From Nocardioides sp. Root682 (GTDB lineage Bacteria > Actinomycetota > Actinomycetes > Propionibacteriales > Nocardioidaceae): a stretch of DNA of 64,000 bases. The stretch lies in contig NZ_LMHJ01000003.1 of NCBI RefSeq assembly GCF_001427795.1, positions 1,037,106 to 1,101,105 on the forward strand, read 5' to 3'. The notes beneath the pieces are model-generated. The model had not been told where the DNA came from. It saw only the letters and a program-made list of their open reading frames with translations, and did not search any database. This document shows positions 49,401 to 57,450 of the stretch, piece after piece (the stretch's first letter is position 1; each line of letters opens with the position of its first letter). Made by a program: the position numbers and the translations under genes.

Positions 49401-49584
49401 GGCACTCGCCCGGCCGCCAAGGAACAGGCCGTGTGTGAGGTAGTCCACTGCGATGCGGTTTCCGCCGCGGCGTACCGGACGGTAGCCTGCCGAACGCTGT
49501 CCTGAAGAGGACCACACAGTTGTTCCCTGTGCCAACTACGGCGCGGGGCTCGTTGCACAGGAAGGGGCCGGTCCGGCCACAACC

Positions 49585-50385
49585 ATGACTCTCTCCAACA
49601 TTGTCGTTCTTGTGAAGTACGTTCCCGACGCCACGGGCGACCGGAAGTTCGAGGCGGACAACACTGTTGACCGCGTCGGCGTCGACGGTCTCCTCTCGGA
49701 GCTCGACGAGTACGCCGTCGAGCAGGCTCTCCAGCTGAAGGAGAAGCGCCCCGACGACGAGATCACCGTCACCGCCCTGACCGTCGGCCCCGCCGCGGCC
49801 GAGGCCGCCGTGCGCAAGGCGCTGCAGATGGGCGCCGACAAGGCCGTCCACGTGCAGGACGACGCGATCGCCGGTTCGGACGCCATCGCCACCTCGCTGG
49901 TGCTCGCCAAGGCGATCGAGAAGATCGGTGTTCCCGAGCTGATCATCGGTGGCCTCGCGTCGACCGACGCCGGCCTGAGCGTGGTGCCGGCGATGCTGGC
50001 CGAGCGCCTCGGCCTGCCGCAGGTCACCCTCGCGGCCGTGGTCGAGAGCCAGGGCGACCAGGTCCGCATCAAGCGTGACGGCGACTCGGCGACCGAGGTC
50101 GTCGGTGGCACGCTGCCGCTGGTCCTCTCGGTCACCGACCAGTCGGGCGAGGCCCGTTACCCGTCCTTCAAGGGCATCATGGCGGCGAAGAAGAAGCCCC
50201 TCGAGGCGCTCACCCTCGCCGACATCGGCGTGGACGCTTCCGAGGTCGGCATCGACGCAGCCTGGACCAAGGTCGAGACCGTGACCGAACGCCCGGCGCG
50301 CACCGCCGGCGAGATCGTCAAGGACGAGGACGGATCGGGCGCCACGGCGCTGGTCGAGTTCCTTGCTTCCAAGAAGTTCATCTGA
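49585..50385 (+). CDS. etfB: Electron transfer flavoprotein subunit beta
   Basis: Beta subunit of ETF, 266 residues, an AMP-binding partner of the FAD-carrying alpha subunit that receives electrons from acyl-CoA dehydrogenases. It has NIVVLVKYVPDATGD at the start, the recognition-loop region with LPQVTLAAVVESQGD and PSFKGIMAAKKKPLEALTLADIG (in pieces near 193-215) typical of EtfB. ATG 49585 lacks a close ribosome binding site; AGGAAGG is 19 nt upstream. The 184-nt leader between 49400 and 49585 is the longest in this part of the window and includes the palindromic GGCCGGTCCGGCC just before the start. It is followed by etfA after 12 nt. Confidence 0.93.
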   Translation: MTLSNIVVLVKYVPDATGDRKFEADNTVDRVGVDGLLSELDEYAVEQALQLKEKRPDDEITVTALTVGPAAAEAAVRKALQMGADKAVHVQDDAIAGSDAIATSLVLAKAIEKIGVPELIIGGLASTDAGLSVVPAMLAERLGLPQVTLAAVVESQGDQVRIKRDGDSATEVVGGTLPLVLSVTDQSGEARYPSFKGIMAAKKKPLEALTLADIGVDASEVGIDAAWTKVETVTERPARTAGEIVKDEDGSGATALVEFLASKKFI

Positions 50386-50397
50386 GGAGCCTGAGCC

Positions 50398-51360
50398 ATG
50401 TCTGAAGTTCTCGTTCTCGTCGACCACGTCGACGGTGCAGTCAAGAAGCCCACGTACGAGCTGCTGGCGATCGCCAAGCGGATCGGCTCCCCCTCGGCCG
50501 TCTTCATCGGTGGCGCCGACAAGGCCGCCGCTGCTGCTGACGCCGTCAAGGCGTACGGCGCCGACAAGGTCTACGTCGTCGACGACACGGAGATCAAGGG
50601 CTACCTCGTGGCCCCCAAGGCCGAGGTGCTCGAGCAGATCGCTGCCGCCGCTTCGCCTGCCGCGATCCTGATCCCGGCCTCCGCCGAGGGCAAGGAGATC
50701 GCCGGTCGCCTGGCGATCAAGCTCTCCTCGGGCCTGATCACCGACGCCGTGGACGTCCAGGTCAACGGTGGCGACATCGTCACGACCCAGTCCGTCTTCG
50801 CCGGCAACTTCACGGTCGAGGCCAAGGTGGTCAAGGGCACGCCGATCATCGCGGTCAAGCCCAACGCTGCCGCTCCCGAAGAGGCCGCTGGTGCCGGTGC
50901 CGTCGAGCAGTTCGCCGCCACCATCTCCGACGGCGCCAAGACTGCCCAGATCGTGGCCTCGCAGCCGCGTCAGGCCACCGGTCGCCCCGAGCTCACCGAG
51001 GCCGCGATCGTGGTCTCCGGTGGTCGTGGCACCGGCGGTGACTTCACCGCGGTCGAGGGCCTCGCCGACGCACTCGGTGCGGCCGTGGGCGCCTCGCGTG
51101 CCGCTGTCGACTCCGGCTGGAAGCCGCACGCCTTCCAGGTCGGCCAGACCGGCAAGGTCGTCTCGCCGCAGCTGTACGTCGCGAACGGCATCTCCGGTGC
51201 GATCCAGCACCGGGCCGGCATGCAGACCTCGAAGACCATCGTGGCCGTCAACAAGGACGAAGAGGCCCCGATCTTCGAGCTCGTCGACTTCGGCGTCGTG
51301 GGGGACCTGCACTCCGTGCTGCCCGCCGCCACCGCCGAGATCGTCAAGCGCAAGGGCTGA
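50398..51360 (+). CDS. etfA: Electron transfer flavoprotein subunit alpha
   Basis: Alpha subunit of ETF, 320 residues, carrying FAD and passing electrons from acyl-CoA dehydrogenases towards ETF-quinone oxidoreductase. The C-terminal FAD domain is complete: SGGRGTGGDF (near 203-212), SRAAVDSGW (near 233-241), QVGQTGKVVSPQLYVANGISGAIQH (in pieces near 249-272) and AVNKDEEAPIFELVDFGVVGD (near 283-303). The ATG at 50398 has GAGGAG-like sequence in front. It forms a two-gene operon with etfB, ending in a hairpin at 51381. Likely partners in this window are the acyl-CoA dehydrogenase at 60798 and the hydratase at 48241. Confidence 0.95.
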   Translation: MSEVLVLVDHVDGAVKKPTYELLAIAKRIGSPSAVFIGGADKAAAAADAVKAYGADKVYVVDDTEIKGYLVAPKAEVLEQIAAAASPAAILIPASAEGKEIAGRLAIKLSSGLITDAVDVQVNGGDIVTTQSVFAGNFTVEAKVVKGTPIIAVKPNAAAPEEAAGAGAVEQFAATISDGAKTAQIVASQPRQATGRPELTEAAIVVSGGRGTGGDFTAVEGLADALGAAVGASRAAVDSGWKPHAFQVGQTGKVVSPQLYVANGISGAIQHRAGMQTSKTIVAVNKDEEAPIFELVDFGVVGDLHSVLPAATAEIVKRKG

Positions 51361-51380
51361 CGGTTTTCGTTTCATCCGGA

Positions 51381-51406
51381 GGACGCCGTACTTTGGTGCG
51401 GCGTCC
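51381..51406 (+). terminator. Hairpin terminator after etfA
   Basis: GGACGCCG and CGGCGTCC form a perfect 8-bp stem around a 10-nt loop, starting 20 nt after the etfA stop and followed by TTCGGTGCTTTT. This is one of the few hairpins here with a T-rich tail. Confidence 0.7.
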
Positions 51407-51457
51407 TTCGGTGCTTTTCAACAGTTGCATATGACCGCCACAGCAAAACCACTCGGT

Positions 51458-51463
51458 TAGGGT
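51458..51463 (+). promoter_or_regulatory. -10 element TAGGGT, leaderless start of PLD-like gene
   Basis: TAGGGT lies 7 nt upstream of the ATG at 51471 and there is no Shine-Dalgarno sequence. Confidence 0.55.
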
Positions 51464-51470
51464 TCTCTCC

Positions 51471-52757
51471 ATGAAGATCGTCGCTGCAGCTGCGCTGCTC
51501 CTGCTCGGCCTGCTCTCGGGCTCGGGTACGGTGCCGGCCGCGAATGCCGCTCCCGCTCCCGTGGCTTCGGCCACGGCTGCGACGGCCGCCGGGGCCGACA
51601 CGTGGCTGCCGCCGCGCGGCCAGGTCTTCAACATCCCGAACGGTGGTTTCGAGGGCCGCACGGCGATCCTCAAGCGCGTGCACGACGGCATCCGGCACAC
51701 GCCGGCTGGCGCCACGATCCGGTTCGCGTCGTACAACATCGACCGCAAGGACACCGCAGGCCTCCTCAAGCAGGCGAAGGACCGCGGCGTCAACGTCCAG
51801 ATCGTCGTCAACGCGAACCTCATCGGTCCGGTGGAGAAGGGTCTGCAGGCCAAGCTGGGCAAGAACCCGGCCCGCCCGAGCTTCCTGATCATCTGCAAGA
51901 ACGCGTGCCGCAACGGCGCCCCCGGCGGCAACATGCACCAGAAGGTGTACTCCTTCAGCCAGACCGGTGCTGCGCGCGGCGTGATCATCAACAGCTCCGC
52001 CAACCTCAGCGGCGGTGCCGTCAACGGCCAGTGGAACGACGCCTTCACCGTCTACGGCAACGCCGATCTGTTCAACAGCTGGCTGACCGTCTTCCGCCAG
52101 CTGCGGCTCGACCGCACCGCCTCGCCTCGCCGGATCACCTACCGCACCGAGACCCTGGGGGTGTTCTACCAGCGCTTCGCGGCCCCGCGGGAGACCGTGC
52201 GCGTCGCGAGCACCGGCGATGCCCCGCTCGACCGCCTCAACCTCACCTCCTGCAAGACCACCGGTGCCTTCGGCTACCAGAACCGCACGGTGATCCGGAT
52301 CGCGATGTACGCCTGGTACGGCCCGCGCGGCGCGCGGATCGCGAGGGCGGTGGCTGCCCGCAAGCGTGAGGGCTGCAACGTCGCTGTCATCGGTTCGGTC
52401 ATCAGCAAGGAAGTCGTGAGCATCCTGCAGCGCTCGGGGATCCCCGTGAAGGCCGCCGACTGGGACTTCGGCCAGAAGCTCTCCACAGGCGGCGAGAAGA
52501 TGGTCTACGGAACGCGCTGCTACTCCCACCTGAAGGTGCTCACCATCGACGGCACCTACAAGGGCCGTGGTACCAAGGTCGTCTTCACCGGTTCCGAGAA
52601 CTGGTCGGCGCCTGCGCTCGGCAGCGACGAGGTCACCTACGAGATCCACGACGCGGCCGTGCTGAGCGCCTACAACACGAAGTGGCGTCGGATGTGGGAC
52701 AGCCGGGACGCCACGCACAAGGTGGGTCTCGAGCCCACCCGTCGTCCCTGCGCCTGA
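51471..52757 (+). CDS. Secreted phospholipase D-like protein
   Basis: Exported protein of 428 residues with a Sec signal peptide (hydrophobic core 4-20, cleavage near AANAA, residue 27). It contains two phospholipase D-type motifs. The first, HQKVYSFS (near 158-165), has His and Lys but Ser where the motif's Asp is expected. The second, HLKVLTID (near 352-359), is complete HxKx4D. NSSANLSG and TGSENWS follow each motif as in other PLD-superfamily proteins. Activity on phospholipids or nucleic acid outside the cell is possible, but the altered first motif makes full catalysis uncertain. It is monocistronic, with a leaderless-type promoter. Confidence 0.85.
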   Translation: MKIVAAAALLLLGLLSGSGTVPAANAAPAPVASATAATAAGADTWLPPRGQVFNIPNGGFEGRTAILKRVHDGIRHTPAGATIRFASYNIDRKDTAGLLKQAKDRGVNVQIVVNANLIGPVEKGLQAKLGKNPARPSFLIICKNACRNGAPGGNMHQKVYSFSQTGAARGVIINSSANLSGGAVNGQWNDAFTVYGNADLFNSWLTVFRQLRLDRTASPRRITYRTETLGVFYQRFAAPRETVRVASTGDAPLDRLNLTSCKTTGAFGYQNRTVIRIAMYAWYGPRGARIARAVAARKREGCNVAVIGSVISKEVVSILQRSGIPVKAADWDFGQKLSTGGEKMVYGTRCYSHLKVLTIDGTYKGRGTKVVFTGSENWSAPALGSDEVTYEIHDAAVLSAYNTKWRRMWDSRDATHKVGLEPTRRPCA

Positions 52758-52768
52758 GCCTGAGCAAC

Positions 52769-52774
52769 TACCCT
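52769..52774 (+). promoter_or_regulatory. -10 element TACCCT, leaderless start of proA
   Basis: TACCCT lies 7 nt upstream of the GTG at 52782, within the 24-nt gap after the PLD-like gene, so proA can be transcribed independently. Confidence 0.5.
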
Positions 52775-52781
52775 CTGTTCG

Positions 52782-54035
52782 GTGAGCAGCACTACCGACG
52801 ACGTCATCAGCGCGGCCCGACGGGCACGTGTCGCCAGCCGAGGGCTGGCGCTCGCCACCAGGGCAGCCAAGGACACCGCCCTGCAGGCCATGGCCGACGC
52901 GCTGCTGGCCCGTTCCGGTGAGGTCCTCACGGCCAACGCCGAGGACGTCGCGCGTGCTGTCGACGGCGGTACGCCGGACAACATCATCGACCGCCTGCGG
53001 CTGACCGACGCCCGCCTCGCGGACATGGCCCAGGGCCTGCGCGACGTGGCCGGGCTCGCTGACCCCGTCGGTGAGGTGGTGCGCGGAGGCGTGCTCGCCA
53101 ACGGACTCGAGCTGCGTCAGGTCCGGGTGCCCTTCGGCGTCGTCGGGATGATCTACGAAGCGCGCCCCAACGTCACCGCTGACGCGGCGGGTATCTGCAT
53201 GAAGTCCGGCAACGCCGTGCTGCTGCGGGGCAGCTCCTCGGCGAGGTCCAGCAACGCCGCCATCGTGGCCGTGCTCCGTGACGCCGTCCAGGCCTGCGGC
53301 CTGGAGCCCGACGTGATCCAGCTGGTCCCCGGGGACAGCCACGACAGCGTCAAGGCGCTGATGCGGGCCCGCGGCCTGGTGGACGTCCTCATCCCGCGCG
53401 GCGGGGCCGGCCTGATCCAGTCGGTCGTCAACGAGTCGACGGTGCCGGTGATCGAGACCGGCGTCGGCAACTGCCACGTGTACGTCGACGCGGCCGCTGA
53501 CCTCGACAAGGCGCTGTCGATCGTCCTGAACTCCAAGACGCACCGCACCAGTGTCTGCAACGCGGCTGAATCGCTGCTGGTCCACGCCGACGTGGCGGGG
53601 GAGTTCCTGCCCCGCGTGGTCGCCGCGCTCCAGGCCGCAGGCGTCGTCCTGCACGGCGACGACGCGTTCTCGGCGTACGACGACGTCCTGCCGGCGACCG
53701 ACGACGACTGGGGCAGCGAGTACCTCTCCCTCGACATCGCCGCCCGCGTCGTACCGGACCTCGACGCGGCGCTCGAGCACATCCGGACCTGGTCGAGCGG
53801 TCACACCGACGCGATCGTCACCGAGAACCAGGCCGCTGCGCGCCGGTTCGTGGCGGAGGTCGATTCGGCCGCGGTGCTCGTCAATGCGTCGACCCGGTTC
53901 ACCGACGGAGGCGAGTTCGGGTTCGGCGCGGAGATCGGTATCAGCACCCAGAAGCTGCACGCCCGCGGGCCGATGGGGCTGCCCGAGATGACGTCGACCA
54001 AGTACGTCGTCATCGGCGACGGCCACGTTCGTTAG
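52782..54035 (+). CDS. proA: Gamma-glutamyl phosphate reductase
   Basis: NADPH-dependent enzyme of 417 residues of proline synthesis that reduces gamma-glutamyl phosphate to glutamate semialdehyde. It has the aldehyde-dehydrogenase fold with RVPFGVVGMIYEARPNVTADAAGICMKSGNA (in pieces near 107-136), LIPRGGAGLIQSVV (near 204-217) and the catalytic Cys in KTHRTSVCNAAESLLVH (near 258). ALVNASTRFTDGGEFGFGAEIGIST-like segment is near 365-390. GTG 52782 is chosen for the leaderless -10 hexamer 7 nt upstream. In many actinobacteria proA lies just before nadD; here three genes come between. Confidence 0.95.
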   Translation: MSSTTDDVISAARRARVASRGLALATRAAKDTALQAMADALLARSGEVLTANAEDVARAVDGGTPDNIIDRLRLTDARLADMAQGLRDVAGLADPVGEVVRGGVLANGLELRQVRVPFGVVGMIYEARPNVTADAAGICMKSGNAVLLRGSSSARSSNAAIVAVLRDAVQACGLEPDVIQLVPGDSHDSVKALMRARGLVDVLIPRGGAGLIQSVVNESTVPVIETGVGNCHVYVDAAADLDKALSIVLNSKTHRTSVCNAAESLLVHADVAGEFLPRVVAALQAAGVVLHGDDAFSAYDDVLPATDDDWGSEYLSLDIAARVVPDLDAALEHIRTWSSGHTDAIVTENQAAARRFVAEVDSAAVLVNASTRFTDGGEFGFGAEIGISTQKLHARGPMGLPEMTSTKYVVIGDGHVR

Positions 54036-54068
54036 GGGCCGATTCACCGACCGCTCATGGTCGCGCGA

Positions 54069-54074
54069 TAGGTT
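54069..54074 (+). promoter_or_regulatory. -10 element TAGGTT, leaderless start of CDP-alcohol transferase gene
   Basis: TAGGTT lies 7 nt upstream of the ATG at 54082 and is flanked by TCGCG and CGCGA, which are reverse complements. Confidence 0.55.
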
Positions 54075-54081
54075 TCGCGAC

Positions 54082-54732
54082 ATGGCAGGCTCCCCGGACC
54101 GGATCTACGCAGATCCGTCCGTCGAACGGCTCTTCACCGGAGCCACGATCATCACGTTCATCCGTACGGCCATCACCCTGGCCATCGCCGTCTGGGCGGC
54201 GTACGACGAAAGCCTGACCCTGATCGCCGTCGGACTGGTCGTCTACTGGGTGGGCGACAGCATCGACGGCGAGTGGGCGCGCTGGTTCGACTGCGAGACC
54301 CGGATGGGCGCGGTCGTCGACATGATGTGCGACCGGCTCAGCTGCGGTGCGTTGTACGTCGGCCTGATCTGGCTCGAGCCGACCGGGTGGCTGAGCGACG
54401 AGCCGATGACGTGGATCGGGATCCCGATCGCGATCTACCTGTTCGAGTTCATGGTCATCGACATGTACCTGTCGCTGGCCTTCCTCGCGTGGCCGATCCG
54501 CAGCCCCAACTACTTCCACGTCATCGACCGCCGGATCTACCTGTGGAACTGGTCCCGGATCGGGAAGGCGGCCAACTCCGGCGCCTTCGCGGTGATCCTC
54601 CTGGCGACCGGCTGGGTGTGGCTCGGCATCGTGATCGCGGTCGCGCTGCTGGTCCTCAAGTGCGTCTCTCTCGGATGGCTGCTGAGGTTGGGGATTCCGA
54701 TCCCCGCGCGCGAGCAGGCTCCGGCCCAGTGA
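54082..54732 (+). CDS. CDP-alcohol phosphatidyltransferase family protein
   Basis: Integral membrane enzyme of 216 residues with about six helices. The family signature D-x2-D-G-x2-A-R-x8-G-x3-D-x3-D is complete in the segment from GDSIDGEWAR (near 55-64) to GAVVDMMCDR (near 73-82), which binds CDP-alcohol and metal. It transfers a phosphatidyl or other CDP-linked group onto an alcohol; the acceptor (inositol phosphate, glycerol phosphate or another) cannot be told from the sequence. It has a leaderless-type promoter. The DedA-like membrane gene follows 13 nt later, so the pair may act together in lipid metabolism. Confidence 0.85.
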   Translation: MAGSPDRIYADPSVERLFTGATIITFIRTAITLAIAVWAAYDESLTLIAVGLVVYWVGDSIDGEWARWFDCETRMGAVVDMMCDRLSCGALYVGLIWLEPTGWLSDEPMTWIGIPIAIYLFEFMVIDMYLSLAFLAWPIRSPNYFHVIDRRIYLWNWSRIGKAANSGAFAVILLATGWVWLGIVIAVALLVLKCVSLGWLLRLGIPIPAREQAPAQ

Positions 54733-54745
54733 CCCGGGGGCCGGC

Positions 54746-55207
54746 ATGATCCTGTGGCTGACGACGTTCGCCTTCAGCATTGCCTCGGCCCTGCTCCCCT
54801 TCCTCCCGATGGAGGTCTACATCGTCGGGGCCGGCGCCGCCGACGGTGGTACGGCGGCCGCGATCGCCCTGGGCATTGCGGCCGGCGCGGGCGCGACCGT
54901 CGGCAAGGTGATCTGGTACGAAGCGGCCCGCCGCGGGGCCGACTCGGCCTGGGCCCAGAAGAAGCTGTCCTCCCCGAAGGTGAAGGCGGGCTACGAGAAG
55001 TGGGTCGCCCGGATGCAGGGGCGGCCCTGGTACGCCATCGGTGTGATGTTCGTGGCGGCTTCCGTCGGGATCCCGCCGCTGCTGGTCATGGCCGCCGTCG
55101 GCGGGCTGCTCAAGATGCCGTTGTGGGCGTTCATCCCGACCGTTTTCATCGGGCGCTCGATCCGCTTCACGCTGCTCTTCCTGGGTGTCGACTTCGCGCT
55201 CCACTGA
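54746..55207 (+). CDS. VTT/DedA-like small membrane protein
   Basis: Membrane protein of 153 residues with features of the VTT (DedA/SNARE-associated) group: an N-terminal helix with ALLPFLPMEVYIVGAGAADGG, a Gly-rich helix GIAAGAGATVGKVIWYEAARRG and a C-terminal helix pair around VAASVGIPPLLVMAAVGGLLKMP and FIGRSIRFTLLFLG. DedA proteins are linked to lipid scrambling; this one is shorter than typical members (about 200). It starts 13 nt after the CDP-alcohol transferase gene and is probably co-transcribed with it. Confidence 0.7.
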   Translation: MILWLTTFAFSIASALLPFLPMEVYIVGAGAADGGTAAAIALGIAAGAGATVGKVIWYEAARRGADSAWAQKKLSSPKVKAGYEKWVARMQGRPWYAIGVMFVAASVGIPPLLVMAAVGGLLKMPLWAFIPTVFIGRSIRFTLLFLGVDFALH

Positions 55208-55237
55208 CCGGTGCCCACCTCCCGGCCCGGCATTCGA

Positions 55238-55243
55238 TAGGAT
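55238..55243 (+). promoter_or_regulatory. -10 element TAGGAT, leaderless start of small gene before nadD
   Basis: TAGGAT ends 6 nt before the ATG at 55250 and would drive the small gene and the nadD-rsfS-gpgP genes downstream. Confidence 0.55.
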
Positions 55244-55249
55244 CCGGCC

Positions 55250-55414
55250 ATGCTCAGCCAGATCAGCACCCTTGCTCTCGCCGTCGTCAGTGCCGCCGAG
55301 GAGCACGGCGAGCCCGCCGTCAATCCGTGGTTCGTCGGTGGCGGCGTCCTGGCTCTCCTGCTGCTCCTGCTGATCGCCCTGGTCGCCTTCGGCGGCGGCC
55401 GCGAACACAGCTGA
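55250..55414 (+). CDS. Small single-span membrane protein upstream of nadD
   Basis: Protein of 54 residues: a hydrophobic N-terminus (LSQISTLALAVVSAA), a polar patch EEHGEPAVNP, then a strong transmembrane helix (VGGGVLALLLLLLIALVAF, about 30-48) and a short charged end REHS. I do not recognise a named family. The reading frame is clean, and the start has a leaderless -10 hexamer. The stop lies 7 nt before the nadD start, so it is the first gene of the nadD operon. It is easily missed because of its size. Confidence 0.65.
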   Translation: MLSQISTLALAVVSAAEEHGEPAVNPWFVGGGVLALLLLLLIALVAFGGGREHS

Positions 55415-55421
55415 TCAGCCG

Positions 55422-56081
55422 GTGTCGGCCTCGGACCCCGGACGGCGCATCCGCCTCGGGGTAATGGGCGGCACCTTCGACCCCATTCACCACGGCCACC
55501 TCGTGGCTGCGTCGGAGGTCCAGGGCTGGTTCGGCCTCGACGAGGTCGTGTTCGTCCCCACCGGCCAGCCGTGGCAGAAGGTCGACCGCGCGGTGTCGCC
55601 GGCCGAGCACCGCTACCTGATGACGGTGATCGCCACCGCCGCGAATCCGCGGTTCACCGTGAGCCGGGTCGACATCGACCGGATCGGGCCGACGTACACG
55701 ATCGACACGCTGCGCGACCTGCGCAAGCAGCGGCCGGAAGCCGATCTCTACTTCATCACCGGCTCGGACGCGCTGACCGACATCTTCAGCTGGCGCGACG
55801 CCGAAGAGCTCTTCGAGCTGGCCCATTTCGTCGGCTGTACCCGCCCGGGCGCAGAGATGGACCCCGCGACGTTGGCAAAGATTCCGCACGAACGCGTCAC
55901 CATGGTGGAGATCCCCGCACTGGCGATCTCCTCGACCGACTGCCGCGAGAGGCAACGCAAGGGCCAGCCCGTCTGGTACCTCGTGCCTGACGGCGTCGTG
56001 CAATACATCACCAAGCACGGGATCTATCCCCACCCCGTGTCAGACAGCAACACCCTTCACGATCAGTCCGGAGACACATGA
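55422..56081 (+). CDS. nadD: Nicotinate-nucleotide adenylyltransferase
   Basis: Cytosolic enzyme of 219 residues joining nicotinate mononucleotide and ATP to deamido-NAD. The nucleotidyltransferase motif GGTFDPIHHGHL (near 16-27) and the C-terminal ISSTDCR (near 167-173, ISSTxIR variant with Cys) are present, along with FITGSDALTDIFSWRD (near 110-125). GTG 55422 gives a start close to other actinobacterial NadD proteins. It overlaps rsfS by 4 nt (ATGA). The order nadD-rsfS-gpgP is that of Rv2421c-Rv2419c in mycobacteria. Confidence 0.95.
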   Translation: MSASDPGRRIRLGVMGGTFDPIHHGHLVAASEVQGWFGLDEVVFVPTGQPWQKVDRAVSPAEHRYLMTVIATAANPRFTVSRVDIDRIGPTYTIDTLRDLRKQRPEADLYFITGSDALTDIFSWRDAEELFELAHFVGCTRPGAEMDPATLAKIPHERVTMVEIPALAISSTDCRERQRKGQPVWYLVPDGVVQYITKHGIYPHPVSDSNTLHDQSGDT

Positions 56082-56464
56082 CCGCCACCGACCACGCCGT
56101 CGAGCTCATCCGCGCCGCGGCCCTCGCCGCCGCCGACAAGCTCGCGACCGACCAGCTCGCGTTTGACGTCAGCGAGCAGCTCGCGATCACCGACGCCTTC
56201 CTGCTCGCCTCCGGCGCCAACGACCGTCAGGTCCGCGCCATCGTGGAGGAGATCGAGGACAAGCTGCGCGACCTCGGCTCCAAGCCGATCCGCCGCGAGG
56301 GCCACCGCGACGGCCGCTGGGTCCTGCTGGACTTCGGCGAGATCGTCATCCACGTGCAGCACAGCGAGGAGCGCGAGTTCTACGCGCTGGAGCGGCTGTG
56401 GCGCGACTGCCCGGTCATCGAGCTGCCGGCCGAGATCACGGGACCTGCTTCGGTCGTCGAGTAG
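56078..56464 (+). CDS. rsfS: Ribosome silencing factor RsfS
   Basis: Protein of 128 residues (Iojap family) that binds L14 of the large ribosomal subunit and blocks subunit joining when nutrients are scarce. The family pattern is clear: DVSEQLAITDAFLLASGANDRQVRAIVEEIED (in pieces near 28-59), EGHRDGRWVLLDFGEIVIHVQH (in pieces near 72-93) and REFYALERLW (near 96-105). Its ATG overlaps the nadD stop, which supports translational coupling. The phosphatase gene follows about 20 nt later. Confidence 0.95.
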   Translation: MTATDHAVELIRAAALAAADKLATDQLAFDVSEQLAITDAFLLASGANDRQVRAIVEEIEDKLRDLGSKPIRREGHRDGRWVLLDFGEIVIHVQHSEEREFYALERLWRDCPVIELPAEITGPASVVE

Positions 56465-56484
56465 CGCTCGTGAGGGACGAACGA

Positions 56485-57099
56485 GTGCGTATCGAGACGC
56501 ATGCCCGCCGGATCGTGCTGCTCCGGCACGGCCGTACGGCGTGGAACGCGGAGCACCGGATCCAGGGCCAGCTCGACGTCGAGCTCGACGACGTCGGGGT
56601 CGACCAGGCCCGCTCGGTCGCGCCGCTGATCGCGGCGATGGAGCCCGCCCTCGTGTGGTCCAGCGACCTGGCCCGCGCCCGGATGACCGCCGACGAGGTC
56701 GCCAAGGAAGCCGGCCTCACGCCGTCGTACGACGCCCGGCTGAGGGAGTTCCGGCTGGGGGAGTACCAGGGCCAGACCCACGCCGAGCTCCTCGCGAAGG
56801 ATGCGTCCGCCTTCGAACGCTTCCGTCGTGGCGACTGGGAGGACATCCCGGGCGCTGAGTCGCCCCTCGAGGTGGCCGATCGCTTCGCCGCCACCATCCG
56901 TGACCTGGCTGCGGCGCTGGGGCCCGGACAGACCGGAGTCGCGGTGTCTCACGGTGCTGCCACCCGCACGGGCCTGGTGGCGTTCCTGGGCTGGCCGCTC
57001 ACCATCGGACGTGACCTGCGGGCGCTCGGCAACTGCGCGCGGGTGGTTCTGGAGCAGCGTACGACGGGCGACTGGGCGCTTGCGGCGTACAACCTCTGA
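56485..57099 (+). CDS. gpgP: Histidine phosphatase, probable glucosyl-3-phosphoglycerate phosphatase
   Basis: Phosphatase of 204 residues of the phosphoglycerate mutase-like superfamily. The catalytic motif LLRHGRTAWN lies near 11-20 and the second His in VAVSHGAATR near 151-160; SSDLARAR and LREFRLGEYQG are typical. Its position after nadD and rsfS matches mycobacterial gpgP (Rv2419c), which dephosphorylates glucosyl-3-phosphoglycerate in methylglucose lipopolysaccharide synthesis, so the same role is likely here. GTG 56485 is chosen because GAGGGA lies 7 nt upstream; in-frame GTG 56470 is possible. The tRNA-Ala gene follows 75 nt later. Confidence 0.8.
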   Translation: MRIETHARRIVLLRHGRTAWNAEHRIQGQLDVELDDVGVDQARSVAPLIAAMEPALVWSSDLARARMTADEVAKEAGLTPSYDARLREFRLGEYQGQTHAELLAKDASAFERFRRGDWEDIPGAESPLEVADRFAATIRDLAAALGPGQTGVAVSHGAATRTGLVAFLGWPLTIGRDLRALGNCARVVLEQRTTGDWALAAYNL

Positions 57100-57106
57100 C
57101 CCCGAT

Positions 57107-57136
57107 TTCACGTCGTCGGGCAGGGTTGGCTAGTAT
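57107..57136 (+). promoter_or_regulatory. Promoter of tRNA-Ala (TTCACG-N18-TAGTAT)
   Basis: A -35 TTCACG at 57107-57112 and -10 TAGTAT at 57131-57136 with an 18-nt spacer lie 38 nt upstream of the mature tRNA 5' end, in an otherwise unexplained gap. Spacing and sequence fit a housekeeping promoter. Confidence 0.5.
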
Positions 57137-57174
57137 TCCGCAGGTTGATCCGCTCCGGCGGGGAAACTGAGTTT

Positions 57175-57272
<98 letters not shown>

Positions 57273-57303
57273 AAGGTCGACTTCCCGGCGGGAAGTCGAC
57301 CTT
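57273..57303 (+). terminator. Strong hairpin terminator after tRNA-Ala
   Basis: AAGGTCGACTTCCC and GGGAAGTCGACCTT form a perfect 14-bp stem with the loop GGC, followed by CGTCGTTTC. It is the longest perfect inverted repeat in the window and lies 23 nt after the tRNA. Confidence 0.85.
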
Positions 57304-57345
57304 CGTCGTTTCACGGTTGCGCCCCGGTCGCTCCGTCGGGACCTG

Positions 57346-57450
57346 TCACTTGGCGACGCACATCGCGTAGGCCTTGAGGTCCATGAACGAGAGCTCCTGG
57401 ACGTTGACGCCGACGACCCAGTAGTCGTAGCCCGGGTACGGGGCGTTCCT
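57346..57450 (-). pseudogene. 3' remnant of a secreted-type protein gene
   Basis: On the minus strand the frame ending at TGA 57346-57348 encodes an obvious protein C-terminus (PGYDYWVVGVNVQELSF then MDLKAYAMCVAK), rich in aromatic residues and not typical of a shadow frame. Its upstream part runs into the LacI remnant on the other strand around 57450, so the gene is 5' truncated. The frame stays open further upstream, but there the plus-strand LacI frame is clearly the real one. The original function is unknown. Confidence 0.45.

Noticed and set aside
49513..49529. CACAG-N7-CTGTG repeat in the etfB leader as an operator
   Set aside because: Five-base arms in a long leader are expected by chance; no regulator is adjacent.
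57323..57344. GGTCCC-like sequence on the minus strand near the gene remnants
   Set aside because: Only the GGTCCCG half matches and it lies at the 3' end of a remnant, not upstream of a gene.
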